64,000 bases of DNA from JBMNGO01 sp050949885 (GCA_050949885.1 JBMNGO010000001.1:62001-126000); one strand, 5' to 3'; counted from the stretch's first letter, positions 24,407 through 33,668 are shown. The notes: generated by a model not told the origin, from the letters alone. Numbers and translations are program-made.

Positions 24407-26122
24407 CTACCTCTTAAACATGCTATCAAGTTCCGAATGGCTCAATTGAATAATTGTAGGCCGCCCATGCGGACATTTCATATAGTCCTGGACCTTAAGC
24501 AACTCTGTTATAATTTTAGCCATTTCCTGAGAATTTAATCTAGTTCCAGCTTTAATTGCATTCTTGCAGGCAAACATAACCAGAGCCTCCCTTTTTATGT
24601 CCAGAATTTGGCCCTGGTCCAGCCAATCAATTATTTCTCTCAGGCACTCCAATTCTTGGCCTTTTAGAAAAGCCGGAGCTTCCCTTATGGCTACCGAATT
24701 TAGTCCGATTCTTTGGATATCAAACCCCAGTTCAACCAGTAGGGCTCTATGGGTTTCCATCCGTTCTATCTGGTATTCTGATAATTCCAGGGTCAGAGCG
24801 ATGGCCAGCGGCTGGGCTTCTTTAGGAGATGCCAGATCCTTCTCCCGGTAGCGGTGATAAAGTATCCTTTCATGGGCTGCATGCTGATCCACCAGCCAGA
24901 GGCTATCATTAACCTGGGCTAAAATATAGGAGGAGAAACATTGCCCGATTATTGTTACCGTTCTGCTGTTCTCGGCTACAAAGCTTTCACTGTTATCCGA
25001 AGCGGTGTCCAGTATTTCCTGATATTCATTATTGGATAGCGAAGACAGCTGAGTATCATGGATGACCGGTTCAAATCTAGTCGGGTTTTTGACAATATCT
25101 TCCTGTATGGGGCTCCTTCCCAATAAAGAAACCCGGTAGGGAATACTGCTTAAATTTTCTTTCAATACCCTGGAAATGAAAGAAAAAACCGTTTTTTCAT
25201 CACGGAAGCGAATTTCCGTTTTTTGCGGATGTACGTTAACATCTACGCTTTCCGCCGGGACACTTAGATTAAGGATTACTACCGGCTGCTGGCGAGAAAT
25301 AAGCAAACCTTTATATCCTTCGTCAAGTGCTCGGAATAGAAGGGGAGTCCGCACCGGACGGCGATTGACGAAGAAAATCTGATTCCTGCGGTTGGTTCTG
25401 GTCAGCTCCGGCGTTGATACCAGTCCCGCAAGACTAAGGGTGCTCCCCTGATGCCGGATATCCACCAGATGCTGCAAATAATCACGGCCATATATAGCAG
25501 TCAGGGTATCTCTTAAAGAATTATTGCCCGGGGTCTTGAAAACCGTCTTTTTTTCATTAACAAAAGAAAAAGATACATCGGGCCGGGCCAGGGCATAGCG
25601 GCAAACCATATCGTAAATATGGCGGCTCTCCCCCACCGGTGATTTTAAAAACTTTTTGCGCACCGGTGTATTGTAGAATAGATCACTGACAACTATTCTG
25701 GTGCCTCGGGTATGGGCACAGGGTTCCATTTTAATTATCTGGCCGGCTTCCAGAAAGGCACAAACCCCTTCCGTATCCTCAGTACGGGAGATTATTTGAA
25801 TGCGCGATACTGATGCGATACTAGGCAAAGCCTCCCCCCTAAACCCCATGGAGCGAATTTTAAAAAGATCCAGCTCATTCTTTATTTTACTAGTGGCATG
25901 GCGCAAAAAGGCCAAGGGCAGATCATCTCCGGTCATGCCGGTTCCATTATCTTCTACTTCAATAGTATCCAAGCCCGAATTGCCAATATTTACAGTAATT
26001 CGGGTGGAACCGGCATCCAGAGAATTCTCTACCAATTCCTTGACAATTGATGCCGGCCTTTCAATAACCTCACCAGCTGCAATTTGATTGATTAAACTTT
26101 CGTCTAATAGCCGGATAGTCAT
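24407..26122 (-). CDS. mutL: DNA mismatch repair protein MutL
   Basis: 571 residues. The N-terminal GHKL ATPase has VIERPASIVKELVENSLDAG, DNGTGM, RHATSKI and GFRGEALPSIASV; the YNTPVRKKFL loop follows. The C-terminal endonuclease domain has D412-Q-H-A-A-H-E418 (the metal-binding DQHA-x2-E part), but the final Glu of the DQHA(x)2E(x)4E motif is His423. Downstream FACKNAIKAG, CPHGRP and a terminal FKR match the ACR, C-P-H-x-R and FxR motifs of endonucleolytic MutL. The stop and the HDAC-gene start overlap the operon neighbours closely (shared base at 26122). It is separated from mutS by two unrelated genes. Confidence 0.96.
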   Translation of the reverse strand: MTIRLLDESLINQIAAGEVIERPASIVKELVENSLDAGSTRITVNIGNSGLDTIEVEDNGTGMTGDDLPLAFLRHATSKIKNELDLFKIRSMGFRGEALPSIASVSRIQIISRTEDTEGVCAFLEAGQIIKMEPCAHTRGTRIVVSDLFYNTPVRKKFLKSPVGESRHIYDMVCRYALARPDVSFSFVNEKKTVFKTPGNNSLRDTLTAIYGRDYLQHLVDIRHQGSTLSLAGLVSTPELTRTNRRNQIFFVNRRPVRTPLLFRALDEGYKGLLISRQQPVVILNLSVPAESVDVNVHPQKTEIRFRDEKTVFSFISRVLKENLSSIPYRVSLLGRSPIQEDIVKNPTRFEPVIHDTQLSSLSNNEYQEILDTASDNSESFVAENSRTVTIIGQCFSSYILAQVNDSLWLVDQHAAHERILYHRYREKDLASPKEAQPLAIALTLELSEYQIERMETHRALLVELGFDIQRIGLNSVAIREAPAFLKGQELECLREIIDWLDQGQILDIKREALVMFACKNAIKAGTRLNSQEMAKIITELLKVQDYMKCPHGRPTIIQLSHSELDSMFKR

Positions 26123-27468
26123 TAGAGTATAATCTCCCTTTCACTGTTTAGGACTCGGCAACGGTACTCATCATTGATTCTGTCCTGGAGATAGACCAGA
26201 TCAAAATAACTTCTTTCAATCATATCTTTATAAGCGTTGCGGCCTTCCTGATGACATTTGCTGCATGCATTGATGGGAATACTAATGCAGTACGCCTTAA
26301 AAAAGGCTCCATCCGGATGGCGGGCCCGGGTATCTATCAGTCTATACCCGCTGCACTTAGGACAAATCCGCAATTGCCGGGTCTGATGCTCATTAATATA
26401 GTCCGTATCATAAAAAATGTTTTTCTGATATGAATAAAATTCGCCATAGGAACTGCGGTTGGTGTCAATAACATCCTCCCGGTTGCGAAACTCAATAAGC
26501 TGCCTATTAACCATGGATTTGATATATTCCAGATTCTGCGGTGATTCTTTAAACTTATGGGGATTATAATCCGGCTCCTTCAAATTGGTAAAGTCGATAC
26601 CTGCCATAGCCATAATAATACCCATATTTATATAAGGCAAGGCCGTCTCCACTGAATACCCGCCCTCCAAAACGGCAATATCCGGCTTAAGTTTGGCGTT
26701 AAGCCTGGCATAACCCTGGGCGGTAAAATTCATATTGGCCAGCGGATCACTATAGTGATTGTCCTGACCGGCCGAATTAATTACCAGATCGGGCTTAAAT
26801 TCTTCCAGGATCGGTAATATCAAATTGTCCAGGGCATAATGAATGCCTTCATCAGTAGTCCGGGGAGCCAAAGGAAGGTTTATATTGGTCCCGTAAGCCA
26901 AAGGGCCTCCCAGCTCATCAATAAAACCGGTGCCGGGATATAAGGTACGCCCATCCTGGTGAAAAGAAATAAAAAGAACGTCCGGATCATCATAATATAT
27001 TTCCTGGGTGCCGTCACCATGGTGCACATCGGTATCAATAATGGCAACCCGTTGCAGCCCATATTTATTTCTGAGATATTCGACCATTATGGCTTCATTG
27101 TGAATATTACAGAAACCGCGATTCCCATGGGTTACACTCATGGCATGGTGTCCTGGGGGTCTTATAATGGCGAAACCGTTTTGTACCTCCCCTTTCATAA
27201 CCGCGTCAGCCATAAGCATAGCCGAACCGGCTGAAACCAAGTGGGCCTGAAGGATATGGGTCTCTATGTCAGGAATGCAAAAGTGAACCCGGGCCACATC
27301 CTTGTGGCTGGCCAAACCAGGCTGGTATTCCTTAATCTGGGGAAGATCCATGATCCCTTCTTCAAACAGCTGGTCACGAGTATAGAGCAGCCTCTCTTCC
27401 CTTTCGGGATGACTTGGAGTTATTGCCCAGTCAAACGCCGGAAAGAATAGAATGCCAGTGGGTTTCAT
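26122..27468 (-). CDS. histone deacetylase/AcuC-like deacetylase with C-terminal zinc ribbon
   Basis: A 448-residue member of the arginase/deacetylase fold. Catalytic signatures are RPPGHHAM (tandem His), DTDVHHGDGTQE (Asp and His zinc ligands) and SAGQDNHYSDPLA (third zinc ligand Asp), plus the FISFHQDGRTLYPGTG loop. All zinc ligands and the catalytic His pair are present, so it should be active on an acetylated lysine, polyamine or amide. A C-terminal extension adds a four-Cys zinc ribbon (CPKCSGYR then CSKCHQEG), unusual for AcuC. The ATG overlaps the HyuA-like stop by 4 bases. A role in deacetylating a protein or small molecule related to the HyuA-like partner is speculative. Confidence 0.87.
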   Translation of the reverse strand: MKPTGILFFPAFDWAITPSHPEREERLLYTRDQLFEEGIMDLPQIKEYQPGLASHKDVARVHFCIPDIETHILQAHLVSAGSAMLMADAVMKGEVQNGFAIIRPPGHHAMSVTHGNRGFCNIHNEAIMVEYLRNKYGLQRVAIIDTDVHHGDGTQEIYYDDPDVLFISFHQDGRTLYPGTGFIDELGGPLAYGTNINLPLAPRTTDEGIHYALDNLILPILEEFKPDLVINSAGQDNHYSDPLANMNFTAQGYARLNAKLKPDIAVLEGGYSVETALPYINMGIIMAMAGIDFTNLKEPDYNPHKFKESPQNLEYIKSMVNRQLIEFRNREDVIDTNRSSYGEFYSYQKNIFYDTDYINEHQTRQLRICPKCSGYRLIDTRARHPDGAFFKAYCISIPINACSKCHQEGRNAYKDMIERSYFDLVYLQDRINDEYRCRVLNSEREIIL

Positions 27469-29141
27469 ATCTTCACCCCCTCAAATTCCTTAATAAAACC
27501 AGGAGCAATTTGGATTCCCACGTCAAAAATCTTTCCTGATCTTTCCCAGCCCCTGATTACATTGAACTGCTCTTCAAGATAGTAGGAATAATCGCCTGCA
27601 TACTCTTCCATGTTCCTCTCCCGGCTTACCTCTTGCAGGTGTTGCCAGGCCAGTTTCTTGACATCCTCCAGTTGCAGCCGGTGCCTGTTTTCCAGTTGGC
27701 CCTGTACCCCACCGGGGGATTTGGTAAACAGGTTTTTTTCAGTATCAACATGCAGATCCACAGCCAGGGTAGGCCTTACCACTGCTGCACCCAGAGCATT
27801 AGCCAGGGGAGAATACTCATGGAGAAAATAGTCAACCCCCATCGCCTGGGCGACTCTTGGCACAATGTGAGCAGCAGCTGCTCCTATGCCGATAATCTGA
27901 TCGACTTTGAATTTCCGTTTATTGACCACTTCCCATACTCTATAGGCCGGTTCATTCTCCCACTCTCTAAACATATCCACAATCAGGCTTACTAATTGAG
28001 AAACCGCCTGGTCCACCGCTTTTTTGCTTAGATCCCTGATGCCGGCCTGGGCAACCAGTCTGCCCAGGGCTGCCTCCGAAGCTTCCGGTCGGCCTAGGTT
28101 AAGGTCAAGATAATGGTTAAAGGCATCCGTAAGGGTGGCACATTCACCTCCGAAACACGCCGCCACCCCTAAACGTTGGGGTCCGATCTTCAGGTTTTCC
28201 CCTTCCCACCAGATTTCACTGTCGCCTCCTAGAGCAACTGACCTTACGGCAAAGGAATTGATATGGGTATAATGGTTTTGAATATGGGCTCCTTTGGATG
28301 CATAAAGAGGGTTACCGCCAATAATCAATGCAATATCAGTTGTAGTACCACCTATGTCTATTACCACTGAGTTGTGGTTTCCGCCTGACAGGGCCAGTCC
28401 TCCCATGGTGCTGGCGGCGGGGCCGGAAAATATCGTTTCACAGGGACGGTTGCGGGAAAATTCCAAAGGAATGGTCCCACCATCAGCTTTTAATATGTGT
28501 ATTTCTCCTTTGATGCCTCTAAACCTGATGGCTTCAGCAATTTCGTCGACAAACCGGTTCCACTTTTCACTGGTCATGGCCGTATAATAAGCAGTTGTGG
28601 CCCTGCGCAGGAAATTGAGCTTTCCGGATATATCCGAACTCTTAAATACTTCTGCCTGGGGAATTTTTTCCCGCAAAAAGGAAGCCACTATTCGCTCGTG
28701 TTGGTTATTACGGTTGGAAAATTTTCCGGCCACAGCAATCTTCTTAATCCCGGAAGCTTTTAGTTTCTCAGCCACATCGGCCATTTCCTGGCGAACCGGA
28801 GGCTCAATCTCTTTTCCGCGAAAATCTATACTCCCGGATAAAAAATACAAATCCGGACAAATGTCATATGAGTCGTGGGGTAACCCATGTCCCGGCATCA
28901 GTACCAGGGCCGTCCTTTCCCCCTGCCCGGTAGCCAGAACATTGGTAACCAGAGTGGTGCTTAGTACCACCCGCTTGATTTGTTCAGGCAGAACCTCCTT
29001 AAGAAGATTATCCAGTACCTTAAGCAGGCTGTTTTTTAAATTCTCCTCATCGGTTGGCTCTTTGGAAGAGGCCAATACTAGCCCGTTTTCCATTATAATC
29101 CCATCAGTAAAAGTGCCTCCCACATCGATACCCACAAGCAT
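27465..29141 (-). CDS. hydantoinase/oxoprolinase family protein (HyuA-like)
   Basis: A 558-residue ASKHA-fold ATPase of the HyuA/acetone carboxylase beta type. It shows the N-terminal VGIDVGGTFTDGII phosphate motif, TTLVTNVLATG, a central SGPAASTMGG and VIDIGGTTTDIALI, the second ATP-binding segment. It is shorter than typical HyuA (650-700 residues) and no HyuB-like partner is nearby. The ATG at 29141 follows GGAGGTG with 6-base spacing; the frame is open about 190 bases further but that part overlaps mutS and shows no homology. It lies 22 bases after mutS and overlaps the deacetylase by 4 bases. The ATP-dependent ring-opening or activation substrate is unknown. Confidence 0.85.
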   Translation of the reverse strand: MLVGIDVGGTFTDGIIMENGLVLASSKEPTDEENLKNSLLKVLDNLLKEVLPEQIKRVVLSTTLVTNVLATGQGERTALVLMPGHGLPHDSYDICPDLYFLSGSIDFRGKEIEPPVRQEMADVAEKLKASGIKKIAVAGKFSNRNNQHERIVASFLREKIPQAEVFKSSDISGKLNFLRRATTAYYTAMTSEKWNRFVDEIAEAIRFRGIKGEIHILKADGGTIPLEFSRNRPCETIFSGPAASTMGGLALSGGNHNSVVIDIGGTTTDIALIIGGNPLYASKGAHIQNHYTHINSFAVRSVALGGDSEIWWEGENLKIGPQRLGVAACFGGECATLTDAFNHYLDLNLGRPEASEAALGRLVAQAGIRDLSKKAVDQAVSQLVSLIVDMFREWENEPAYRVWEVVNKRKFKVDQIIGIGAAAAHIVPRVAQAMGVDYFLHEYSPLANALGAAVVRPTLAVDLHVDTEKNLFTKSPGGVQGQLENRHRLQLEDVKKLAWQHLQEVSRERNMEEYAGDYSYYLEEQFNVIRGWERSGKIFDVGIQIAPGFIKEFEGVKI

Positions 29142-29163
29142 TTCATTCACCTCCGCTGTTTTT

Positions 29164-31728
29164 TTATAGTTCTTCCTTCCATCGGTAGAGCAGCCCCAAG
29201 GCCTCACGAGGAGAAAGGTTATCAACATCCAGTTCGCCCAATTCGGTAAGTATAGGGTGGTTTTCCGCAAATAGCACCGGCTGGACAACATTCGGAAGGT
29301 CCACCCTTTTTCTGTCCGGTTCGAAGGTGGCAAGTATTTCCTGAGCCCTGTTTACAACGGCGGAGGGAACTCCAGCCAGAGCCGCCACATGCACTCCGTA
29401 ACTCCGGTCTGCTTTTCCAGGTAAGACTTTTTTCAGGAATACTAAGGTATTATCCGTTTCTTTAACTGAAACCGACAGATTAAATACCCCCTTATGCAGG
29501 TCAGCCAGGGAGGTAAGTTCATGATAATGGGTGGCAAAGAGGGTTTTGGCACCAATATGATGCAATATATATTCACTGGCCGCCTGGGCAATGCTTAATC
29601 CGTCATAGGTACTGGTTCCTCGGCCGATTTCATCTAGGACAACCAGGCTATTTGAAGTGGCATTATTTAATATGTTAGCCAGTTCCACCATCTCTACCAT
29701 AAAGGTGCTCTGTCCTGAATAGATATCATCGGTAGCCCCAACCCGGGTAAAGATCCGGTCCACCACCCCAATTCTGGCCACTTCGGCCGGGACAAAACTG
29801 CCCATTTGGGCCATTATTGCAATTACAGCAATTTGCCGCATAAAGGTACTCTTCCCGCCCATATTAGGTCCCGTTACAATGGCAAACTGTGCTTCATTAT
29901 TATCTAAATAAACATCATTGGGAATGAAACGGGAATTGACCAGGGCCTTTTCCACCACCGGATGCCGCCCGGCTTTTATTTCTATGGTTGTCCCTTTCTG
30001 CACCAGCGGCCGGGAATAGTCGTTAAGGTAAGCAGCAGTGGCCAGGGCCTGCAGAACATCCAAGGTAGCCACCATGGTGGCCATTCTTTGCAGCCTGCTT
30101 ATATGTTGTTCCAGGCTTTCCCTAATATGCAGAAATTCCTGATATTCAAGGGCAAAGAGTCTTTCCCGGGCTCCCAGTATCTTATGTTCATAGTTTTTCA
30201 GCTCTTCGGAAATAAAACGTTCTGTATTAACCAGTGTCTGCTTCCTGACATAATCGCCGGGAACCAGGTGCAGGTTAGATTTGCTCACTTCAATATAGTA
30301 GCCAAATACCCGATTATATCCCACTTTAAGCGATCTAATGCCGGTTCTCTCTTTTTCGCGGTTTTCCAAATCAATTAGCCAGTTAGAGCCTTCTTGGGAT
30401 AATTTTATTAATTCGTCAATCTCTTCATTGTATCCCTTCTTAATAATACCCCCCTCTTTGATAGAAATGGGCGCTTCCTCATCAATGGATCTATCAATCA
30501 GTTCATATACATCGAGCAGGGGATCAATTTTATTGATTTCCTGCAAAATCTGGCTTTGGACATCTTTAAGATGTACAAGCAGTGTACCTACACCGGCAAT
30601 GGATTTTTTTAAAGCCAGCAAATCCCGCGGGGTGGCTATGCGGCTTCCTATCCGACCGGTTAAGCGCTCAATATCATAAACGGAAGCAAGGCTAGAGCGG
30701 ATGGCCTCCCGGAGATCAATTTGGTTTACCAGTTCTGCTACCGCCTCCTGCCGCTGGTTAATCATCTCCACATCTATCAAAGGCCTTTCAATCCACTTTT
30801 TCATATTTCTTTTACCCATAGCCGTGCATGAGTAATCGAGAACAGAGAATAAAGAGCCGGCTTGCTTGCCTTCTCTCATAGTAGCAACCAATTCCAGATT
30901 CCTGAAACTGGCATAATCTATTTCCATGTAATCCCCGGCAAAGTAAGGCCTAATCTGTTTTATATGTTTTAAAGGGATTTTATACGTATTATCTAGAAAA
31001 GAAATGACCATAGCAGCAGCTATAATTCCCGCCGAAAATCCTCTGAGCCCTACTGCTTCCAGGGAGTAAAGTTCCAGTTTTTGGGTCAAAAGGGCCTGTG
31101 CTTTTTCCATAGAGGGTATTTCCTCAATAAAATTTACCATAGTATCAATGCGGGAAGGAAAGCTGTCCCGCCATAATGATGCAAAACTGCTACCTGCCGG
31201 TATTAGGCACTCAGTAGGCCCCAAACGGCAAATTTCGTCTTCCAGGACTTCCAGCCCCTTTTCCCGAGGAAATTCGGCAACCCAAAACTCTGCTGTAGAA
31301 ATATCTATATAAGCAATTCCAAAGCAATTCTTTTCCTCACCAATAGCTGCCAAATAGTTGTTGCGGTTTTCTTCCAGCAAAAACTCTTCCAGAACCGTAC
31401 CCGGGGTTATTATTCTGGTTACTTCCCGCCTTACAATCCCCTTGGCCATTTTTGGATCCTCAACCTGTTCACATATGGCTATTTTAAACCCCCGGTTAAT
31501 TAGACGGGCTATATAGTTGCCGGCTGAATGATAAGGAACCCCACACATGGGTACCTTTCCTTTACCGCTCTCTCGGGAAGTCAAAACTATTTCCAGAACC
31601 TGTGCAGCAATCTCTGCATCATCGAAAAACATTTCATAAAAATCCCCCAGGCGGAAAAAAAGTATAGCATCCTGGTGTTGTTTCTTTATTTCCAGATATT
31701 GTTCAATCATTGGCGTATTACTGGTCAA
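29164..31728 (-). CDS. mutS: DNA mismatch repair protein MutS
   Basis: 854 residues, a full-length MutS1. The N-terminal mismatch-reading motif is FFRLGDFYEMFFDDA (the Phe-x-Glu wedge is FYEMF). The connector and lever domains follow; the ATPase has GPNMGGKSTFMRQ (Walker A), VVLDEIGRGTSTYDGLS (Walker B), and TLFATHYHELT. A C-terminal region ends in EALGLLYRWKEEL. The operon order miaB-ricA-mutS-...-mutL resembles Bacillus (ymcB-ymcA-cotE-mutS-mutL), with cotE absent and two genes inserted before mutL. A hairpin at 31751-31774 between ricA and mutS may attenuate the upstream transcript. Confidence 0.97.
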   Translation of the reverse strand: MTSNTPMIEQYLEIKKQHQDAILFFRLGDFYEMFFDDAEIAAQVLEIVLTSRESGKGKVPMCGVPYHSAGNYIARLINRGFKIAICEQVEDPKMAKGIVRREVTRIITPGTVLEEFLLEENRNNYLAAIGEEKNCFGIAYIDISTAEFWVAEFPREKGLEVLEDEICRLGPTECLIPAGSSFASLWRDSFPSRIDTMVNFIEEIPSMEKAQALLTQKLELYSLEAVGLRGFSAGIIAAAMVISFLDNTYKIPLKHIKQIRPYFAGDYMEIDYASFRNLELVATMREGKQAGSLFSVLDYSCTAMGKRNMKKWIERPLIDVEMINQRQEAVAELVNQIDLREAIRSSLASVYDIERLTGRIGSRIATPRDLLALKKSIAGVGTLLVHLKDVQSQILQEINKIDPLLDVYELIDRSIDEEAPISIKEGGIIKKGYNEEIDELIKLSQEGSNWLIDLENREKERTGIRSLKVGYNRVFGYYIEVSKSNLHLVPGDYVRKQTLVNTERFISEELKNYEHKILGARERLFALEYQEFLHIRESLEQHISRLQRMATMVATLDVLQALATAAYLNDYSRPLVQKGTTIEIKAGRHPVVEKALVNSRFIPNDVYLDNNEAQFAIVTGPNMGGKSTFMRQIAVIAIMAQMGSFVPAEVARIGVVDRIFTRVGATDDIYSGQSTFMVEMVELANILNNATSNSLVVLDEIGRGTSTYDGLSIAQAASEYILHHIGAKTLFATHYHELTSLADLHKGVFNLSVSVKETDNTLVFLKKVLPGKADRSYGVHVAALAGVPSAVVNRAQEILATFEPDRKRVDLPNVVQPVLFAENHPILTELGELDVDNLSPREALGLLYRWKEEL

Positions 31729-31740
31729 TCCCGATGGTCC

Positions 31741-31774
31741 CCCTAAAAAGAAAGACTAGAGCCTATCCAGTCTT
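31741..31774 (-). terminator. hairpin with U-run between ricA and mutS
   Basis: On the minus strand AAGACT and AGTCTT pair around an 11-base loop and are followed by TTCTTTTTAGG. It could end the miaB-ricA transcript or reduce read-through into mutS, which begins about 20 bases later. Confidence 0.5.
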
Positions 31775-31811
31775 ACTTTTTCCTAGTTTTTTATTACAGC
31801 TGGTTTAGTTG

Positions 31812-32204
31812 TTACTCACATGAATGACAAGATCCATGGCAAGAAGAGCAGCCATCTTCCGAACAACTACTGCCAAAAATGGCCTGGTTCATGGCAAATT
31901 GGACTGCGTGCATGAGATTATTAAATTTTTCCTGGCTGGCCAGGAGTTCCTGGAACAATAAGTTGGAATTCAATTGCTGCTCCAGGATGTCGATATAATC
32001 CCTTTCCGGCTTGGTTACCAATAATCCGTCCCGTATTTTGTTGCTGACTTTGGTGGTAGCTTCTTGATAGCGGTTCAACAGGTCAAAAACAGGCTGGTTT
32101 TCCCTGACTTTTTGCTGAGCCATAATTAACGCCTGAATCTCTGTTGATTTAGCAATCTCCTGCCCTAGTTCCATAGCTTTGTGAATAATCTGTTCTGTTG
32201 ACAA
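31812..32204 (-). CDS. ricA: RicA (YmcA)-like protein of the YlbF/YmcA family, cysteine-rich tail
   Basis: A 130-residue helical protein of the YlbF/YmcA fold. In Bacillus, RicA acts with RicF and RicT in RNase Y-dependent mRNA maturation and in competence/sporulation/biofilm phosphorelay effects, and the complex binds [4Fe-4S] clusters. Helices occupy residues 5-108; the C-terminal tail carries five cysteines (C114, C119, C122, C126, C129), suited to cluster ligation. The position immediately after miaB and before mutS is the same as ymcA in Bacillus, which supports RicA rather than a generic YlbF paralogue. It starts 39 bases after the miaB stop behind AGGAGG. Confidence 0.83.
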   Translation of the reverse strand: MSTEQIIHKAMELGQEIAKSTEIQALIMAQQKVRENQPVFDLLNRYQEATTKVSNKIRDGLLVTKPERDYIDILEQQLNSNLLFQELLASQEKFNNLMHAVQFAMNQAIFGSSCSEDGCSSCHGSCHSCE

Positions 32205-32243
32205 TTGTTTTCCTCCTAATTCTTCTCCCTTTGCAGGCTTACC

Positions 32244-33572
32244 TTACTGATCAACCATCTCACCGAAAAGGGAAAAAGTTTTTGCTTCTGTTATTCTAAC
32301 ATTAATAAGGCTACCTATTAAATGGTCTGGCCCTGAAAAAATAACAATTTTGTTAGTCCTGGTTCGAGAGGTCAACATGTTTTTATCCGTTTTACTGGGT
32401 CCTTCAACTAAAACCTCCTCTATACAGCCTTCCAGCTTCTTGTTAAGTTCGGTAGCAATTCGATATTGCACAAGGTTTAGCCGCCTTAATCTATCCTTTT
32501 TTTCTTCCAGGGACACCTGATCGCCATAGGTTTCTGCCAAGGTTCCTTTCCGCACCGAATACATAAAAGTAAAGGCAGAATCAAATCTGACTTTTTTGAC
32601 TACATCAATGGTGTCAAGAAAATCCTCTTCAGTCTCTCCCGGAAACCCAACAATGATATCTGTGGAAATAGCCAGACCGGGAATGGTTTCTTTCATCCGG
32701 CCAACGGTTTCAAGAAAATGCTCCCTGGTATATCCGCGGTTCATTCTTTTCAGGATTTTATTGCTACCAGCCTGCAGAGCCACATGTATATGTTCACATA
32801 CTTTGGGGTTTTCTGCCACCACTTTTATTAATCGCGGGGATACATCTTTGGGATGGGAAGTAGTAAAGCGTATTCTTTCAATACCTTCAATCTCACTAAC
32901 CCTCTCTAGCAGTTCGGCAAAATCTATTTTTTCATCCAAGCCCCGGCCATAAGAATTAACGTTCTGCCCCAATAAGGTTACTTCTTTGTAACCCTGGGCA
33001 GCAATATGCCGTAACTCTGCTAAAATATCGTCAGGTTGGCGGCTTCGTTCCCTCCCCCGGGTATAGGGAACTATGCAGTAGGCACAGAAATTGTTGCAAC
33101 CGTACATTATATTGGTAAAGGCAGACACTCCTGTATTTCTCACTGAAGGCAGGCATTCCACAACTGCCCCCTCTTTATCCCATACTTGAAAGACAGGCTC
33201 ATTTCTCCAATTATTCTCTTCAATTAATTGGGGGAGTTCATGAATATTGTGGGTGCCAAACACCACGTCAATTCCACGTCTTTTTAATTTTTCTCTAATA
33301 TCCGGCAACTGAGCCATACAGCCGCCGAAGGCTATCACCATCTCCGGCCGTTTTCGTTTGAGGGCCATTATTTCACCGATTTTGCCAAAGACCTTGTTTT
33401 CTGCAGAATGCCTTACACTACAGGTGTTAAAAACAACTAAATCTGCCTGTTCAAGATAAGGCGTTTTGGCATAACCGATCTCTTCTAACAGACCTGCAAT
33501 TATTTCCGAATCTCTTACATTCATCTGGCAACCATAGGTCAATATCTGATATTTTTTGGGGACTCCTCCCAA
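32244..33572 (-). CDS. miaB: tRNA-2-methylthio-N6-dimethylallyladenosine synthase (MiaB)
   Basis: A radical SAM methylthiotransferase, 442 residues. The N-terminal MTTase domain begins YQILTYGCQMNVRDSE with the first of three cluster cysteines (Cys in YGCQMN, FNTCSVRHSAE and FGGCMAQ). The radical SAM motif is YGCNNFCAYCIVPYTRG (CxxxCxxC). A TRAM domain closes the protein (NKKLEGCIEEVLVEG to FSLFGEMV). The TTG start at 33572 precedes the conserved K-K-Y-Q; the ribosome-binding region is a purine-rich GGGGGTGTTGGAGA. It acts on the product of miaA at 22671-23609. Confidence 0.96.
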   Translation of the reverse strand: MGGVPKKYQILTYGCQMNVRDSEIIAGLLEEIGYAKTPYLEQADLVVFNTCSVRHSAENKVFGKIGEIMALKRKRPEMVIAFGGCMAQLPDIREKLKRRGIDVVFGTHNIHELPQLIEENNWRNEPVFQVWDKEGAVVECLPSVRNTGVSAFTNIMYGCNNFCAYCIVPYTRGRERSRQPDDILAELRHIAAQGYKEVTLLGQNVNSYGRGLDEKIDFAELLERVSEIEGIERIRFTTSHPKDVSPRLIKVVAENPKVCEHIHVALQAGSNKILKRMNRGYTREHFLETVGRMKETIPGLAISTDIIVGFPGETEEDFLDTIDVVKKVRFDSAFTFMYSVRKGTLAETYGDQVSLEEKKDRLRRLNLVQYRIATELNKKLEGCIEEVLVEGPSKTDKNMLTSRTRTNKIVIFSGPDHLIGSLINVRITEAKTFSLFGEMVDQ

Positions 33573-33613
33573 TCTCCAACACCCCCCTTCAAGCCTAATA
33601 TTTTAACATAAAC

Positions 33614-33643
33614 CAGAAAAAACCGGGTTGTCAAGCCACAACC
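33614..33643 (-). terminator. terminator after the selenoprotein-type operon
   Basis: On the minus strand GGTTGT pairs with ACAACC around a 6-base loop and is followed by CGGTTTTTTCTGG. It lies 26 bases after the stop of the thioredoxin-like gene and separates that operon from miaB. Confidence 0.65.
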
Positions 33644-33668
33644 ACGCCCCCTGGCAGGGTTTGATGAA

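Noticed and set aside
28597..29169. 190-residue plus-strand ORF opposite the HyuA-like gene
   Set aside because: Antisense shadow of a conserved gene; Ser/Arg/Pro-rich composition without a domain or a start signal.
29142..29333. N-terminal extension of the HyuA-like ORF
   Set aside because: It overlaps the end of mutS and has no HyuA similarity; the start at 29141 has a strong ribosome-binding site and the conserved phosphate motif follows directly.
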